From: Sulfuriferula multivorans | GTDB lineage: Bacteria > Pseudomonadota > Gammaproteobacteria > Burkholderiales > Sulfuriferulaceae | NCBI RefSeq assembly: GCF_003851125.1 | Contig: NZ_BGOW01000003.1 | Coordinates: 1-64,000 of the forward strand | Reading direction: 5' to 3' | Length of the DNA: 64,000 nt | Shown: positions 20,321 to 29,230 of the stretch, piece by piece | Layout of the letters: each line of letters begins with the position of its first letter | Numbering within the stretch: the first letter of the stretch is position 1 | Notes under the pieces: generated by a model | Databases searched by the model: none | Seen by the model: the letters and a program-made list of their open reading frames with translations, nothing else | What the model was told of the DNA's origin: nothing | Position numbers and translations under genes: made by a program

Positions 20321-21154
20321 TCAGGTCGCTGCGCGCAGAAAACGGCTGTTGACCCAGCCTTCCACGTCCATATCGCCCGCTACTGTGTCGAGCACCGCCA
20401 CGCGCCACCAGTTGCCCTGTTTCTGCAGCGCTTCGACGCGCGTGCCGAGCGGCAGCGGGCTGACCGGCAAGGCGGCGAAACCTGCGCCTGCGCCGACGCG
20501 GATATGCAGTGCAGTGGTGGTCGTCAGCACCTCTTCGGTATCCTGGGCGCGACCAAACAGGCGCGCGCGAAAGCTCGTCATCGGAAAGTCCGGACCGGGA
20601 TCGACTTTTCGGCCCGGTGCGATGTCCTCGTGGCCCAGCACATCGCGCAGCGCGTACTTGCCCACCAGCAGCGTCGCCACTTCCAGCGCGGCGGCAATCT
20701 GCACCTCGGTATAGGTATGCCAGCCGCACGGCGGCGTGCCCGGCGCATCGTTTTTGTGATTCGCCACCAGCACCTCGTCATCCGGGTAACTCGCCTTGAA
20801 CCACGCCTGCCAGCGGCTGCCGACCCGGTCGAGCCGCCCGGCGTTGTCGAGCTCGATGCCGAGCGCGTAGCGGTTCATGCCTTCCAGCCCCTGCCAGCGC
20901 GACACCCCGGCGTGCCAGGCGACGCGGTTGAACGGCACCAGCTGGGTTACGCCGCCGTCGCGGCCGATCACCACATGCGCCGACGCCTTGCTGGCTTTGT
21001 TGCACAGCGAGGCGATGCTGCTGGCGGCGTCGCGCCCGGCGGTAAAGTGCATCACCAGATATTGCGCCGCCAGCACCCCGCCGACGCTGGGGCTGGGCTG
21101 GTAGCGACACGCGGTACCGTCGTCGTTTAGCAGGCGGTGGTTGATGATTTTCAT
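20321..21154 (-). CDS. N-acetylmuramoyl-L-alanine amidase (Amidase_2) with C-terminal SH3-like domain
   Basis: The 277-aa product has an Amidase_2 domain (residues ~25-195): AQYLVMHFTAGRDAASSI with the first zinc His, VAWHAGVSRW, YALGIELDNAG, and GHEDIAPGRKVDPGPDF with the second zinc His and Asp ligand. Residues ~205-277 form a bacterial SH3-like repeat (LHIRVGAGAGFAALPVSPLP, WWRVAVLD, EGWVNSRFL). It should cleave the MurNAc-L-Ala bond of peptidoglycan. No signal peptide is seen, so a host target would require another export route; an anti-bacterial or cell-exit role is possible. It sits in the protease/lipase part of the operon. Confidence 0.88.
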   Translation of the reverse strand: MKIINHRLLNDDGTACRYQPSPSVGGVLAAQYLVMHFTAGRDAASSIASLCNKASKASAHVVIGRDGGVTQLVPFNRVAWHAGVSRWQGLEGMNRYALGIELDNAGRLDRVGSRWQAWFKASYPDDEVLVANHKNDAPGTPPCGWHTYTEVQIAAALEVATLLVGKYALRDVLGHEDIAPGRKVDPGPDFPMTSFRARLFGRAQDTEEVLTTTTALHIRVGAGAGFAALPVSPLPLGTRVEALQKQGNWWRVAVLDTVAGDMDVEGWVNSRFLRAAT

Positions 21155-21196
21155 GGGGTGGCCTCCCGTGGCAAGGTTGATGCGGGCAACAGACGT

Positions 21197-21979
21197 TCAA
21201 GCTTTTGGGTACATGCGCCGGATGAAGCGCTTGTCGCCGGTGGACAGCTTGGTGTTACTGGCGGTGCCGACGCCGCTTTGCAGCAGTTCGGGCGGAAAGC
21301 TGTAGAGCATGATGGACTTGGGATCGAACTTGCTGGCGTTGAGTTGATCGAGCGAATATTTCTGCACGATGTTGTGGTCGATGTCCGCCTTGCTCCAGTT
21401 ATTCGGCGGCCCGCTGAAATAATCGTACACCGCCTGCAGGTTCCACTTGATGCCGCCTTTGGGGTTCTGGTGTTCGTGGATGGCACCCAGCGCGTGGCCG
21501 AATTCATGCACCACCACGCGCCGCCATTCCTCGTCGTCGGTGCTGTCGCGCAGCCAGCCGAAATTCATCGTGGGTTCGCTTTTTTTGAAATACGTGGTGT
21601 GCAGACTATCGGTGCCGACCGCCGACCAGGAACCGTCGTCGGCCTCGAACGATACGCGAATCTCGGCGCTGCTCTGGCGGGCGTTGAAATTGAAGCGGAT
21701 GTTGGCGTAAGCCTCCCACAGCGTGGCGAACTGACGCACCTTGGCCTTTTGCGTGGCACTGCCGTCCATGAAATACACGCCGAGTTCGCGCCCGTTCTGC
21801 CACTTCTTGCCGGCCAGCAGCGCCATCTTGGCCGGGTGCATGGAAGCCCCAGCCAGCGCGCGCGGCATCCGGGGCTGGTTGCCGGGATTTTCGGTGATTG
21901 CCAGACTGGCGGCGACGATTTTGTGCTCAATCGGAATGATGCGGTCGATGCACATGTGCAGCTTAAGTTTCTTGTTCAT
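21197..21979 (-). CDS. Metzincin-type zinc metalloprotease (astacin/matrixin-like)
   Basis: The 260-aa product has the extended zinc signature VVVHEFGHALGAIHEHQNP (HExxHxxGxxHE type) and a downstream Met-turn KSIMLYSFPPELL, both diagnostic of metzincin peptidases. The N-terminal ~90 residues contain GRELGVYFMDGSATQKAKV and a strand pattern expected of the upper subdomain. There is no clear signal peptide (start MNKKLKLHMCIDRIIPIEHK), which is unusual because relatives are normally secreted. It lies between the amidase and the Hcp-like gene, with gaps of 42 and 21 bp, in the same transcript. Confidence 0.87.
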   Translation of the reverse strand: MNKKLKLHMCIDRIIPIEHKIVAASLAITENPGNQPRMPRALAGASMHPAKMALLAGKKWQNGRELGVYFMDGSATQKAKVRQFATLWEAYANIRFNFNARQSSAEIRVSFEADDGSWSAVGTDSLHTTYFKKSEPTMNFGWLRDSTDDEEWRRVVVHEFGHALGAIHEHQNPKGGIKWNLQAVYDYFSGPPNNWSKADIDHNIVQKYSLDQLNASKFDPKSIMLYSFPPELLQSGVGTASNTKLSTGDKRFIRRMYPKA

Positions 21980-22000
21980 GATGTTCTCCTCGTGGTGGCC

Positions 22001-22483
22001 TCAAATGGCCTGGTTTTTGGTGACGTCCCAGCCTGCCGTGATCGCGGCACCCAAGCTGCCATCCGCCTGTTGCGGCCGGTATTCCAGCGTGATGTTGTTG
22101 AAATGCAGGCTCACCTGATCGGTGGGTGGCAACCCGCTGCCTTGCTCGGCGGCGGTCTGGTAGGCGCTCACGGCCACATCGCCCAGCGTCCACTGCAAGA
22201 AATCCAGTGGCGTTTTGCCGGCTCGCCGCACGGTCAGAATGGCGCGCTTGATGCGTTTGCCCGTGGCCACTGCCAGCAGCAGCCTGGGCGAGGCGGTGCA
22301 ACTGTGCAGGCTGCAGTACAGATCCTGCACCTGCACTTTGCCGGCACCGCCGCCGCCCCCACTGTGGATGAGCTGCTGCGATTCGCTCCAGTTGCACGAC
22401 AGCAACTCGATTTCATTGCGGTGGCGGTCGTCGGTGGATTCGCCGTCGATGCCGTCTAGCTTCAAAAACAGTTCGATTTTCAT
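22001..22483 (-). CDS. Hcp-like (type VI tube/effector family) protein
   Basis: The 160-aa product starts MKIELFLKLDGIDGESTDD and has KVQVQDLYCSLHSCTASP, KRIKRAILTVRRAG, and VSLHFNNITLEYRPQQ, the beta-strand pattern of the Hcp fold. Typical Hcp proteins form hexameric tubes in type VI secretion, and stand-alone relatives can be secreted effector-type proteins. No other T6SS gene (TssB, TssC, ClpV, VgrG, TssJLM) is present in the window, so this is an orphan. The start at 22483 is preceded by a GGAG site; a longer open frame exists but lacks support. It is located between a FecR lipoprotein and a metalloprotease gene. Confidence 0.7.
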   Translation of the reverse strand: MKIELFLKLDGIDGESTDDRHRNEIELLSCNWSESQQLIHSGGGGGAGKVQVQDLYCSLHSCTASPRLLLAVATGKRIKRAILTVRRAGKTPLDFLQWTLGDVAVSAYQTAAEQGSGLPPTDQVSLHFNNITLEYRPQQADGSLGAAITAGWDVTKNQAI

Positions 22484-22517
22484 GCACGTCTCCTGCGTCG
22501 AAGCGGCGTGCGGGCAA

Positions 22518-23330
22518 TTACCGCATGTAGTTGGGTTGCTTTGTGGGTGGTGCAGCCGGCTTGGGACGCGAATGCATTGGCAGGCCGAAGCCGAAATCGA
22601 ATTGGGGTGGGTCACGCGGCCTGCATTGCGTTTCCAGCAGCGCGCGGTCGAAGGAAAACTGCCCGGTACCGCATTGTTCGCGGTCGCTGGGGGTGACCTG
22701 CTGCGCCTTGCAGCACCAGCCAGAAAAGGTGTAATTGTTGCGCCAGCGTACCGTTTCCAGAAGCTCGGCTGGATCCAGCTGGCGCATGCGCGCGACCCCG
22801 CGCAAGTTCATCACGTATTGCTGGCCGGCCAGGATGCGTGCCGCTTGCGGGCGCACTACGTTGACGTTGCCCTGCAGTACTGTGATACCGGTCTGCTGCG
22901 CGGTGGCGCGGATATTGATGCGGCTGTTGTTGATGGCGTCGAGCGCCGGGCTGTCGATGCAGAACTGCTGTTTGTCGACGAACACCTGACCGCGCAATAT
23001 TCTGGACAGAATGCAGAAACCCGATTGCAGGCGCTTGACGAGAAAAATCGGGTCGGTGTCCTGATCCAGCTGGAACAGGCCGCCGTCGGCAAATTCAATC
23101 AGCCCGCTGCTGGCGTTGCCGGTGGTGACAGTATCGCCGACGCGTATCGCCTCGCCGCCGAAGGCGCGGTTGCCGTTGAGGAACACCTGACTGCCGGCCA
23201 CGCCGAGCGTGCCGATGCGGTCGCCCAGAGCGGGCTCTTTGTTATATATGCCGCCTGCGCAGCCGGTCAGGGCGAGGAGCAGCCCCAGTAGCAATACGGT
23301 GAACGGTGATATTACGGACTCTGATCTCAT
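22518..23330 (-). CDS. FecR-domain lipoprotein
   Basis: The 270-aa product has a lipoprotein signal (TVLLLGLLLALTGCAGG; lipobox LTGC). A FecR-type domain (residues ~40-160) contains GSQVFLNGNRAFGGEAIRVG, SSGLIEFADGGLFQLDQ and INIRATAQQTGITVLQGNV. The C-terminal 90 residues are Cys-rich (SGWCCKAQQVTPSDREQCG) and Pro-rich. FecR domains bind signals or carbohydrate-like ligands in the periplasm; here there is no sigma factor beside it. The ATG at 23330 overlaps the upstream membrane protein stop by ATGA, indicating coupling. Confidence 0.85.
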   Translation of the reverse strand: MRSESVISPFTVLLLGLLLALTGCAGGIYNKEPALGDRIGTLGVAGSQVFLNGNRAFGGEAIRVGDTVTTGNASSGLIEFADGGLFQLDQDTDPIFLVKRLQSGFCILSRILRGQVFVDKQQFCIDSPALDAINNSRINIRATAQQTGITVLQGNVNVVRPQAARILAGQQYVMNLRGVARMRQLDPAELLETVRWRNNYTFSGWCCKAQQVTPSDREQCGTGQFSFDRALLETQCRPRDPPQFDFGFGLPMHSRPKPAAPPTKQPNYMR

Positions 23331-24256
23331 GGCGTTCTCCTCGTTGGCATGGCGGCGCGGCCTGCGAACAGCGTTTCGATCTGGCGGATCTGTGCGCTGC
23401 GCACCGCGCCGACGGGCAGCCACAACACGCGTCTGGCGTGCGCATCCCACAGCACGAAATCGCGCTCGGTCCGGTTCAGCAGGAACAGTTTTTCAGCACC
23501 GCTGCCGGGCCAGGTCGTGGTCGTATCGAGGCTGATGACCGGCAGGCGGATCTGGCGCTGCAACACGCCGTAGAGCATCGGCAGCAATACCGTGTAGAGC
23601 AGTACAATCAGCACAAACGGCGCGCTCAACAGCAGCCGCCAACGCCACGGCGCGGCCACCCGCCAGGCCAGCAGCAGCAGTACCGCAGCCTTGAGCAGCA
23701 TCAGCAAACTGTTGGCAAAAATGGCCTTGAGACGAACGCTGTCGCCATTTAGCAGCAGAGCGCTCAGACTCCCCGCCGCGGGCTGCTGTTGCACAAACAG
23801 CAGGTTGGAGATTTGCAGCGGCGCATTCAGGCTTTGCGGGTCTTCGCTGCCCACCAGCAGCAGCACCAGCAACGCGGCGAATACCAGCGCCCGTGCCGGC
23901 CCGGATTGGCGTATCTGTGCCAGACGCGCGTGCCAGCGCGCCCGCGCCGCCCCCAGACGGTGGCGCATGAAATACCCCAGCGGTGCCAGTACCAGCAGCA
24001 CCAGCAGCGCCACAAAACCGGCACTGATGAGCAGATTGAGCAGGATTTCGCCGAGCAGACCGAGTACGTCGACGAGAAAGCGCCCGCCCTCCTCGACGTA
24101 ACGCTCCTGGCCGTAATTCACCAGCCCGGACAGCCCGAGCAGGTGCAGTTGCGCGGTGCTCAGCAGGTAGCCGCAGGCATACAGAATCGCGCCGATGCCG
24201 GCCAGTGCGCCGGACAGCCAGCCAACGAACAGTGCGATGCCTTTGCTTAATTCCAT
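23327..24256 (-). CDS. Multi-pass membrane protein of unknown family
   Basis: The 309-aa product has about five hydrophobic segments: residues ~5-33, ~60-95, ~120-140, ~185-205 and ~208-235. A ~70-residue C-terminal part follows (LDTTTTWPGSGAEKLFLLNRTERDFVLWDAHARRVLWLP) that looks like a small soluble beta domain. I do not recognise the family. It shares an ATGA overlap with the FecR lipoprotein gene, so the two products may form a membrane pair. It probably contributes the inner-membrane anchor or channel of this gene set, which is inference. Confidence 0.75.
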   Translation of the reverse strand: MELSKGIALFVGWLSGALAGIGAILYACGYLLSTAQLHLLGLSGLVNYGQERYVEEGGRFLVDVLGLLGEILLNLLISAGFVALLVLLVLAPLGYFMRHRLGAARARWHARLAQIRQSGPARALVFAALLVLLLVGSEDPQSLNAPLQISNLLFVQQQPAAGSLSALLLNGDSVRLKAIFANSLLMLLKAAVLLLLAWRVAAPWRWRLLLSAPFVLIVLLYTVLLPMLYGVLQRQIRLPVISLDTTTTWPGSGAEKLFLLNRTERDFVLWDAHARRVLWLPVGAVRSAQIRQIETLFAGRAAMPTRRTP

Positions 24257-24283
24257 GCGAGTGTCCTGCTTTTATTGCACCGT

Positions 24284-25453
24284 TCAAGCCCCCATGCTGT
24301 CGTCCATCTGCGCCAGCGGACGGGCCGCCTCGCGCAGCGCGTCGAACGCCTGATCCAGCGGCACCGGCTGGTTCACAGTCAATTTGCCGACCGCGTGCAG
24401 CGGCACCAGCAGATCCTGGGTGTCGTCCGCAGAATGGATCCACAACGCCTCGAAATTGAGCGCAGGCACGCGCAACAGGCGCAGTTCGCTGTCTTCGCCG
24501 TGCTGTTCCGCCGCCTTGAGGGCGACCGCCAGGCCGCGTGTGAATGGCTCCAGGTGAAACTTCGATGCGGACATTTGCAGCACGCGCGGTTGCGTGTCTT
24601 CACTCACGTCGAAAAACGCCTGCGCCGTGTCGCCACGCATTTCGTACACGCGCAACCCCACAGACTGTTGTGGTGGCGCGGGTTCCGACAGCAACGCATC
24701 CAGTCCTATGCTGTAGACGCGCTGCGCCATGCCGAGCGCGGCGTGCGCCTGCTGGTCGAGGATGTGTTGCTCGCTGGCGGCTGCCCGATCCTGTTTCAGG
24801 CTCAGCAGCGGACGCGCTTCGCGGATGCGCTGCAGGATGGCTTCGTCGGCAATCAGGTATTTGATCGGCATTTTGAAAAAGCTCTTGGTAAAGTAGGTGT
24901 GGGTCCAGCTGCCGCTGCCCTGGTAGTTGCTGGAAAAATCGGCGACCGTGAGATGGCTCTTGCCGTAAATCGGGTCGTCGATATCGAAGTATTCAAGACC
25001 GATAACCAGACTGTAACCATAGATCATCACGAAATGTCCGCCACCGCCGCTCCAGCCGATGCGTGCGCCGACCGGCCGACCGGCGTCGATTTCGGCGCGC
25101 ACCTGGGCAAACCCGGCCTGCGTGGCGCTCATGCTGACGAAGTTGTTGGTGCGGGTCAGCGCGCAGTCGAGGTACCACGGCACGTTGCACGCCGCAGGCA
25201 CGCTGCTGTTGCAGCAGTCGTTGTGCGCCAGCTCGGCGTTGGCGACGCGGCACTGGGTCCAGCTGTTCCGGAACCACCAGTAGAAATGCGACACGCTGGT
25301 GGCGTTGGCCGCCCAGCACCAGTTGGTCTGGGTCTGCGCCTGCATGGTGAACGCCAGCTGGCGCGATGCAAACCACCTTCCAAACAGCCTGATTTCCTGT
25401 AACAGCGCGCTGTAGGGGCGGCTGCTGACGGCGACGTATTCGGCAATGTTCAT
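24284..25453 (-). CDS. Papain-like cysteine protease (C70/AvrRpt2-like N-terminal domain)
   Basis: The 389-aa product has an N-terminal papain-fold domain: TQTNWCWAAN with Cys46 and an upstream Gln region (Gln40/42) for the oxyanion hole, GWSGGGGHFVMIYGYS with His140, and EYFDIDDPIYG with Asp159/160 completing the triad. This pattern is that of peptidase C70/C39-like families that include secreted effectors. The C-terminal ~200 residues have no recognised domain (SEPAPPQQSVGLRVYEMRG and other mixed alpha/beta sequence). There is no signal peptide. It is one of three putative proteases encoded in the operon. Confidence 0.82.
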   Translation of the reverse strand: MNIAEYVAVSSRPYSALLQEIRLFGRWFASRQLAFTMQAQTQTNWCWAANATSVSHFYWWFRNSWTQCRVANAELAHNDCCNSSVPAACNVPWYLDCALTRTNNFVSMSATQAGFAQVRAEIDAGRPVGARIGWSGGGGHFVMIYGYSLVIGLEYFDIDDPIYGKSHLTVADFSSNYQGSGSWTHTYFTKSFFKMPIKYLIADEAILQRIREARPLLSLKQDRAAASEQHILDQQAHAALGMAQRVYSIGLDALLSEPAPPQQSVGLRVYEMRGDTAQAFFDVSEDTQPRVLQMSASKFHLEPFTRGLAVALKAAEQHGEDSELRLLRVPALNFEALWIHSADDTQDLLVPLHAVGKLTVNQPVPLDQAFDALREAARPLAQMDDSMGA

Positions 25454-25486
25454 GGTTCGTTTCCTCCTGTGACTGTACGGCAGACA

Positions 25487-27295
25487 TCAGCTGTTGCCGG
25501 ATCCGGTACTGGTTTTGCGCTTGCCACGCTTGGCGGGCGCGGGCTGGGTGCTCCACGGGATCGGCATTTTCAAAATGCTTTTCGGCCCCAACAGACACGG
25601 CGTCTGCTCGTATTTGAGGCGTTTCAGGCGTGCACTCACGCTTTTGATCAGCGTGACGAAGTCGGGATTACCGCGCTGGCTGCGGCTGGCGCGCAGGGTT
25701 TCTGCCAGGCTGTAGGTAAACGCGCCGAACGACTGCACGCCGTGACGGTATTCGTACGACAGCTGGTTTTCCTGACAGGCTTCGATGATGACCGGCAGGT
25801 AGGGGCCGTGGTGGCCGAGTGCCTTGCGCGTGCTGTTGTAATCCTGTTGCGTCAGCCCGCGCAGGCCGATGGCGCGGCCGAGCCGGTAGCTCGCGCCGCT
25901 GCTGCCCAGATACGCCGCGCCCTTGTTCTGTTCCAGCGAGCGGTTGGTGGTGGTGAGCGAGCGTTCCTCCCACATCTGCAACGCGGCGTTCCACTTCAGC
26001 GCGCGGTGGCGAATGTCGTCGGGCGGGGTGATGCCGCGCACGCGGCGGCTGCCTTCGCGCGCCATGCCGCCGGAGTGGCAGCAGTCGAAAATGGCGGCGA
26101 AGTAGCTGTCGTAGGGCAGCTGGCTGTAGAGGCCGAGAAACTGTTTGTCGGTGATGGCGCGCGCAGGCGTCCAGTCGAAATCGTAGGGCACCAGGCATTC
26201 GTTCAGATGATCAACTTCGTCGCTGGCGCCGTAGGCCGGTATCTGCGCGCCATGGCCGGAGTAGAACAACACACGCTCGTCGCCTGACTGCACGCCGTCA
26301 AGCAGCCAGTGCAGGCGCTCAAGAATGCCGTCGGCGGTGGCGCGCTGGTCCAGCACCACGCGGATGTCCTCGGCGGCAAAGCCGCATTCCTGCAACACCG
26401 AACTCATCAGGAACACATCGTTGACGCAGCCTTCCAGCCGGTTGGCCGGATCCGGGTAGTCATTGATGCCGACCAGCAGCGCACGCCGCGTTGGCTTGGC
26501 GCTGGCTTTCTGGAATGCCGCCAGGCCGCGCGTCATGACGCGTTCGGTTCTGGCGCCCGACAGCACGCGCCATACTGCGCTGCGCGTGTTGGGATGGCTG
26601 AGGTAGTGCGTAGCGTCGTGGTTGAGCGGGTCGTTGGGGATGTCGAACTGGGTGCCGATTTCCTCGAAATTTCCCGCGTTCAGGCGGATCCCGGCGGTCA
26701 TCACGTGGTCGTCCGGGTTGTACAGGTGAAACCACTGCTTGGCGCTGTTCAGGCATTCCAGCCGACCAGCAAAAGCGTCGCGCACGCAGGGATTGCCGAT
26801 CTGCGCGCCGAGTGAAACGAAGGTCTTGCCCTTCAGCGCCGCCGGGTTGCGCAGGAAGGTGTCATAGCAGATCAGCGAGCCTAGGCTGTGCCCTAACACC
26901 GCATCGTAAGCACCCGTCTGCATTTTTTGCAGCACTGCGTCACGCGCCGTCGCACGCAGTTTTTCGTCGCTCACCCACTGCGCCACCATGCCTGCGCTCC
27001 AGCGCAACTGCTCCGGCATCTCGAACAGCCCGCGCTCGCGCGTGAACAGGTCGCCCACGCCGTGCACGATGCCGCTCGCCAGCACATTGGCAAATGCGGC
27101 GGCATAGGTCAGCGGGTTGTGCGGCGCCTGGTCGAACAGCGCGTCGTACTGAAGGAAATCGCACATCACCTCCAGTTCGGGACTCCACGCCTGCAGGCCG
27201 TCGCGGATGGCCTGCGTCCACGACGCCTGCAGATTCGGGTCGACATCGCCGTGGCCGACGCCGTGTACGCACAGGATGGAAAGTGACTTGGCCAT
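25487..27295 (-). CDS. Alpha/beta hydrolase fused to a caspase-family (C14) peptidase
   Basis: The 602-aa product combines two enzymes. Residues 1-~265 are an alpha/beta hydrolase: SILCVHGVGHGD (oxyanion loop) and AVLGHSLGSLICYD with nucleophile Ser137; a candidate catalytic His is in the 229-233 region. Residues ~270-600 are a metacaspase-like domain: RRALLVGINDYPDPANRLEG, VLFYSGHGAQIP with His348, and AIFDCCHSGGMAR with Cys406. Fusions of lipase-like and caspase-like domains are unusual. The C-terminus is basic (AKRGKRKTSTGSGNS). It could be a regulated protease/lipase toxin or an internal processing enzyme for the large proteins encoded upstream. Confidence 0.88.
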   Translation of the reverse strand: MAKSLSILCVHGVGHGDVDPNLQASWTQAIRDGLQAWSPELEVMCDFLQYDALFDQAPHNPLTYAAAFANVLASGIVHGVGDLFTRERGLFEMPEQLRWSAGMVAQWVSDEKLRATARDAVLQKMQTGAYDAVLGHSLGSLICYDTFLRNPAALKGKTFVSLGAQIGNPCVRDAFAGRLECLNSAKQWFHLYNPDDHVMTAGIRLNAGNFEEIGTQFDIPNDPLNHDATHYLSHPNTRSAVWRVLSGARTERVMTRGLAAFQKASAKPTRRALLVGINDYPDPANRLEGCVNDVFLMSSVLQECGFAAEDIRVVLDQRATADGILERLHWLLDGVQSGDERVLFYSGHGAQIPAYGASDEVDHLNECLVPYDFDWTPARAITDKQFLGLYSQLPYDSYFAAIFDCCHSGGMAREGSRRVRGITPPDDIRHRALKWNAALQMWEERSLTTTNRSLEQNKGAAYLGSSGASYRLGRAIGLRGLTQQDYNSTRKALGHHGPYLPVIIEACQENQLSYEYRHGVQSFGAFTYSLAETLRASRSQRGNPDFVTLIKSVSARLKRLKYEQTPCLLGPKSILKMPIPWSTQPAPAKRGKRKTSTGSGNS

Positions 27296-27316
27296 ACGGG
27301 TTCTCCTTGGGCAGAT

Positions 27317-29221
27317 TTACGGTTTACGTTTCTCGGCTACGTCAAAACGCAGCCCGCTGGCGGCCTCGCCGCGTCCGGCCAGTTTGCTGCGGCCGATCCA
27401 CAGCCAGCTGCGACCGTCGCTGCTGCGCGCGTACTGGAATTTGCGTTTCAGGCTGGCGCCGATGCGCGGCACTTCTTCCTCTTCCAGCAGTAGCGTGTCG
27501 TGGATGTCCATTGGCTGGTTCGGGTCGCGCCGCAGCAGCCAGCCGCGCGGGTAGAAGATATAGGCCTTGATATGCGCGTCTTCGGCAATCGCCAGCGGCG
27601 TGATGAAGTCGGTCTGCGCGTCGAGATTGGCAAGAAATTTGTCGTAGTCCGGGTCGTCTGCGACCAGCGTCACCGGGTCGGGATAGAAGCGCTTCATGCC
27701 CGCGCGCGCCAGCTGAATGTCGAGCGGCGCGGCGAAATCCAGTCCTTTGCGCGTTGGCAACAGCGGCGTCCAGTTGGCGGGTACTGGCGTCGCCAGCCGG
27801 TAAATCAGTTGCGGTGCGACGGCCTGTGCGTCGGCTGCTGTCGGGAATTCGATCTGCTGGCTGAACGCCAGCCCCTTGGCCTCCAGGTCGCGGTCGAGCG
27901 GCTCGCCGGATACGCCCTGCACGGTTTTTTCGATGGCCCAGGCCAGGTTCGCCATTTCGTCGCGCACCAGCAGCGTGTGTTCGAGTACCGCGCCTTCCTG
28001 CACGCCGTCCAGGCTGTCGGGCAGGAACAGCGTGCCAGTCAACTGGTTCCCCAGATTCGGCGAGGCGCGCAGCGCGTACATCTGCCACGGCGTCTGTCCG
28101 AGCGGCTGGATCGGTCGCACCGTGGCGGGAATGCCGAAGCTGTCGACGACTTCGAACGCGTCGTTCTCCAGCCGGTACAGCGCGCCCACCGGCAGGCGCA
28201 CCGGCGCCATGAACCAGTCGTTGCCGAAGCTCAGCGCAAACTCGGTGACGCACATGCGCGCCAAGTCGGTGGCGCCCGCCTCGGCGCCGGCAAAGTTGAC
28301 CTGGCCGTCCTCGAATTCCCAGTAGCGTTCGGCCGGCATGCCGGGGTAACGCACCGGCGTCGGGATGCGCTGCGCCACGCTGAAGGTGTGTACCTGCGCT
28401 GCATCTCCGGGGGCGGTGGTGGCGATAAAATCATCCCAGTCGAGATGGCCGTCGGTGTATTCGGCGGCGTCCAGCGCAATGTTGCCGCTTTTCAGCGCAA
28501 ACGCGTATTCCATGCGTTCGCGCTGCCACGCCGGGTTGTTCGCGGCGCCCTCGTACACCAGCGCGTCGTACCAGTCGAGCCAGGTCTGCAACAGCGCCTG
28601 CGTGGCGGCGTCGTTACCCAGCACGGCAGGCACACCGGTCAGCACGCCATCGAGCAACAGTGGCTGCAAATCCGCGCGCAGGGCGCTGGCATCGACTGTG
28701 CGCCGGTCGAACAGCTGCGACCACAGCAGCCCGGCCTGGTCAGCGGCGGCCTCAGTAGCGGTCGGCGCCGACAGGCTCAATGGATAATTTTGCAGCAGGG
28801 CGGTGCGCAACGCAGGCGGGCTCATGCGCAGCAACTGCAGCCCGGCCTCGCCGCGCAGGCGCGGGTGGGTGGCCCACACCGGCTCGGCCTCGACGCGGGT
28901 TTCCAGCGGCACGCCATCGAGCGCTTGCCACGGCTGCGGCTGAACATCGGTACCGGAACGGAATGCGTCAATCGGCGCGCCCTGCACGGCAAAGCGCAGC
29001 TTCAGCGGCGTGCCCGCGTCCTCGCCCTGGAATTCGTTGAACTGCCATTGTCGCGCCAGCAGCCAGAGCGGGTCGGCCAGCGGCGCCTGCAGCCCGGTTT
29101 TCATGCTGACGGCGGTGGGCAGGGTTTCGAGCCGGGTGTAACCGGTGATCGACGGCTGTTTCTGCGCCAGTGTGAATACGTCCTTGTTGACTGCGAACGC
29201 CTTGTCGAGGATGTAAGCCAT
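27317..29221 (-). CDS. Unrecognised 634-aa protein, part of the giant-protein set
   Basis: I do not recognise the family. The 634-aa product starts MAYILDKAFAVNKDVFTLAQ and has no signal peptide, membrane helix or catalytic motif that I can identify. Notable segments are PLWLLARQWQFNEFQGEDAG (Trp-rich, early) and the acidic stretch DTLLLEEEEVPRIGASLKRK near the C-terminus. It is separated by only 9 bp from the 1649-aa gene and 21 bp from the caspase-fusion gene, so the products are made together. Cytosolic or assembled-complex location is inferred. Confidence 0.75.
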   Translation of the reverse strand: MAYILDKAFAVNKDVFTLAQKQPSITGYTRLETLPTAVSMKTGLQAPLADPLWLLARQWQFNEFQGEDAGTPLKLRFAVQGAPIDAFRSGTDVQPQPWQALDGVPLETRVEAEPVWATHPRLRGEAGLQLLRMSPPALRTALLQNYPLSLSAPTATEAAADQAGLLWSQLFDRRTVDASALRADLQPLLLDGVLTGVPAVLGNDAATQALLQTWLDWYDALVYEGAANNPAWQRERMEYAFALKSGNIALDAAEYTDGHLDWDDFIATTAPGDAAQVHTFSVAQRIPTPVRYPGMPAERYWEFEDGQVNFAGAEAGATDLARMCVTEFALSFGNDWFMAPVRLPVGALYRLENDAFEVVDSFGIPATVRPIQPLGQTPWQMYALRASPNLGNQLTGTLFLPDSLDGVQEGAVLEHTLLVRDEMANLAWAIEKTVQGVSGEPLDRDLEAKGLAFSQQIEFPTAADAQAVAPQLIYRLATPVPANWTPLLPTRKGLDFAAPLDIQLARAGMKRFYPDPVTLVADDPDYDKFLANLDAQTDFITPLAIAEDAHIKAYIFYPRGWLLRRDPNQPMDIHDTLLLEEEEVPRIGASLKRKFQYARSSDGRSWLWIGRSKLAGRGEAASGLRFDVAEKRKP

Positions 29222-29230
29222 GGCCGTCTC

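Noticed and set aside
20321-22483. Prophage lysis/tail module (amidase plus tube-like protein)
   Set aside because: No integrase, terminase, capsid, portal, holin or tail tape genes and no attachment site; neighbours are metabolic and membrane enzymes.
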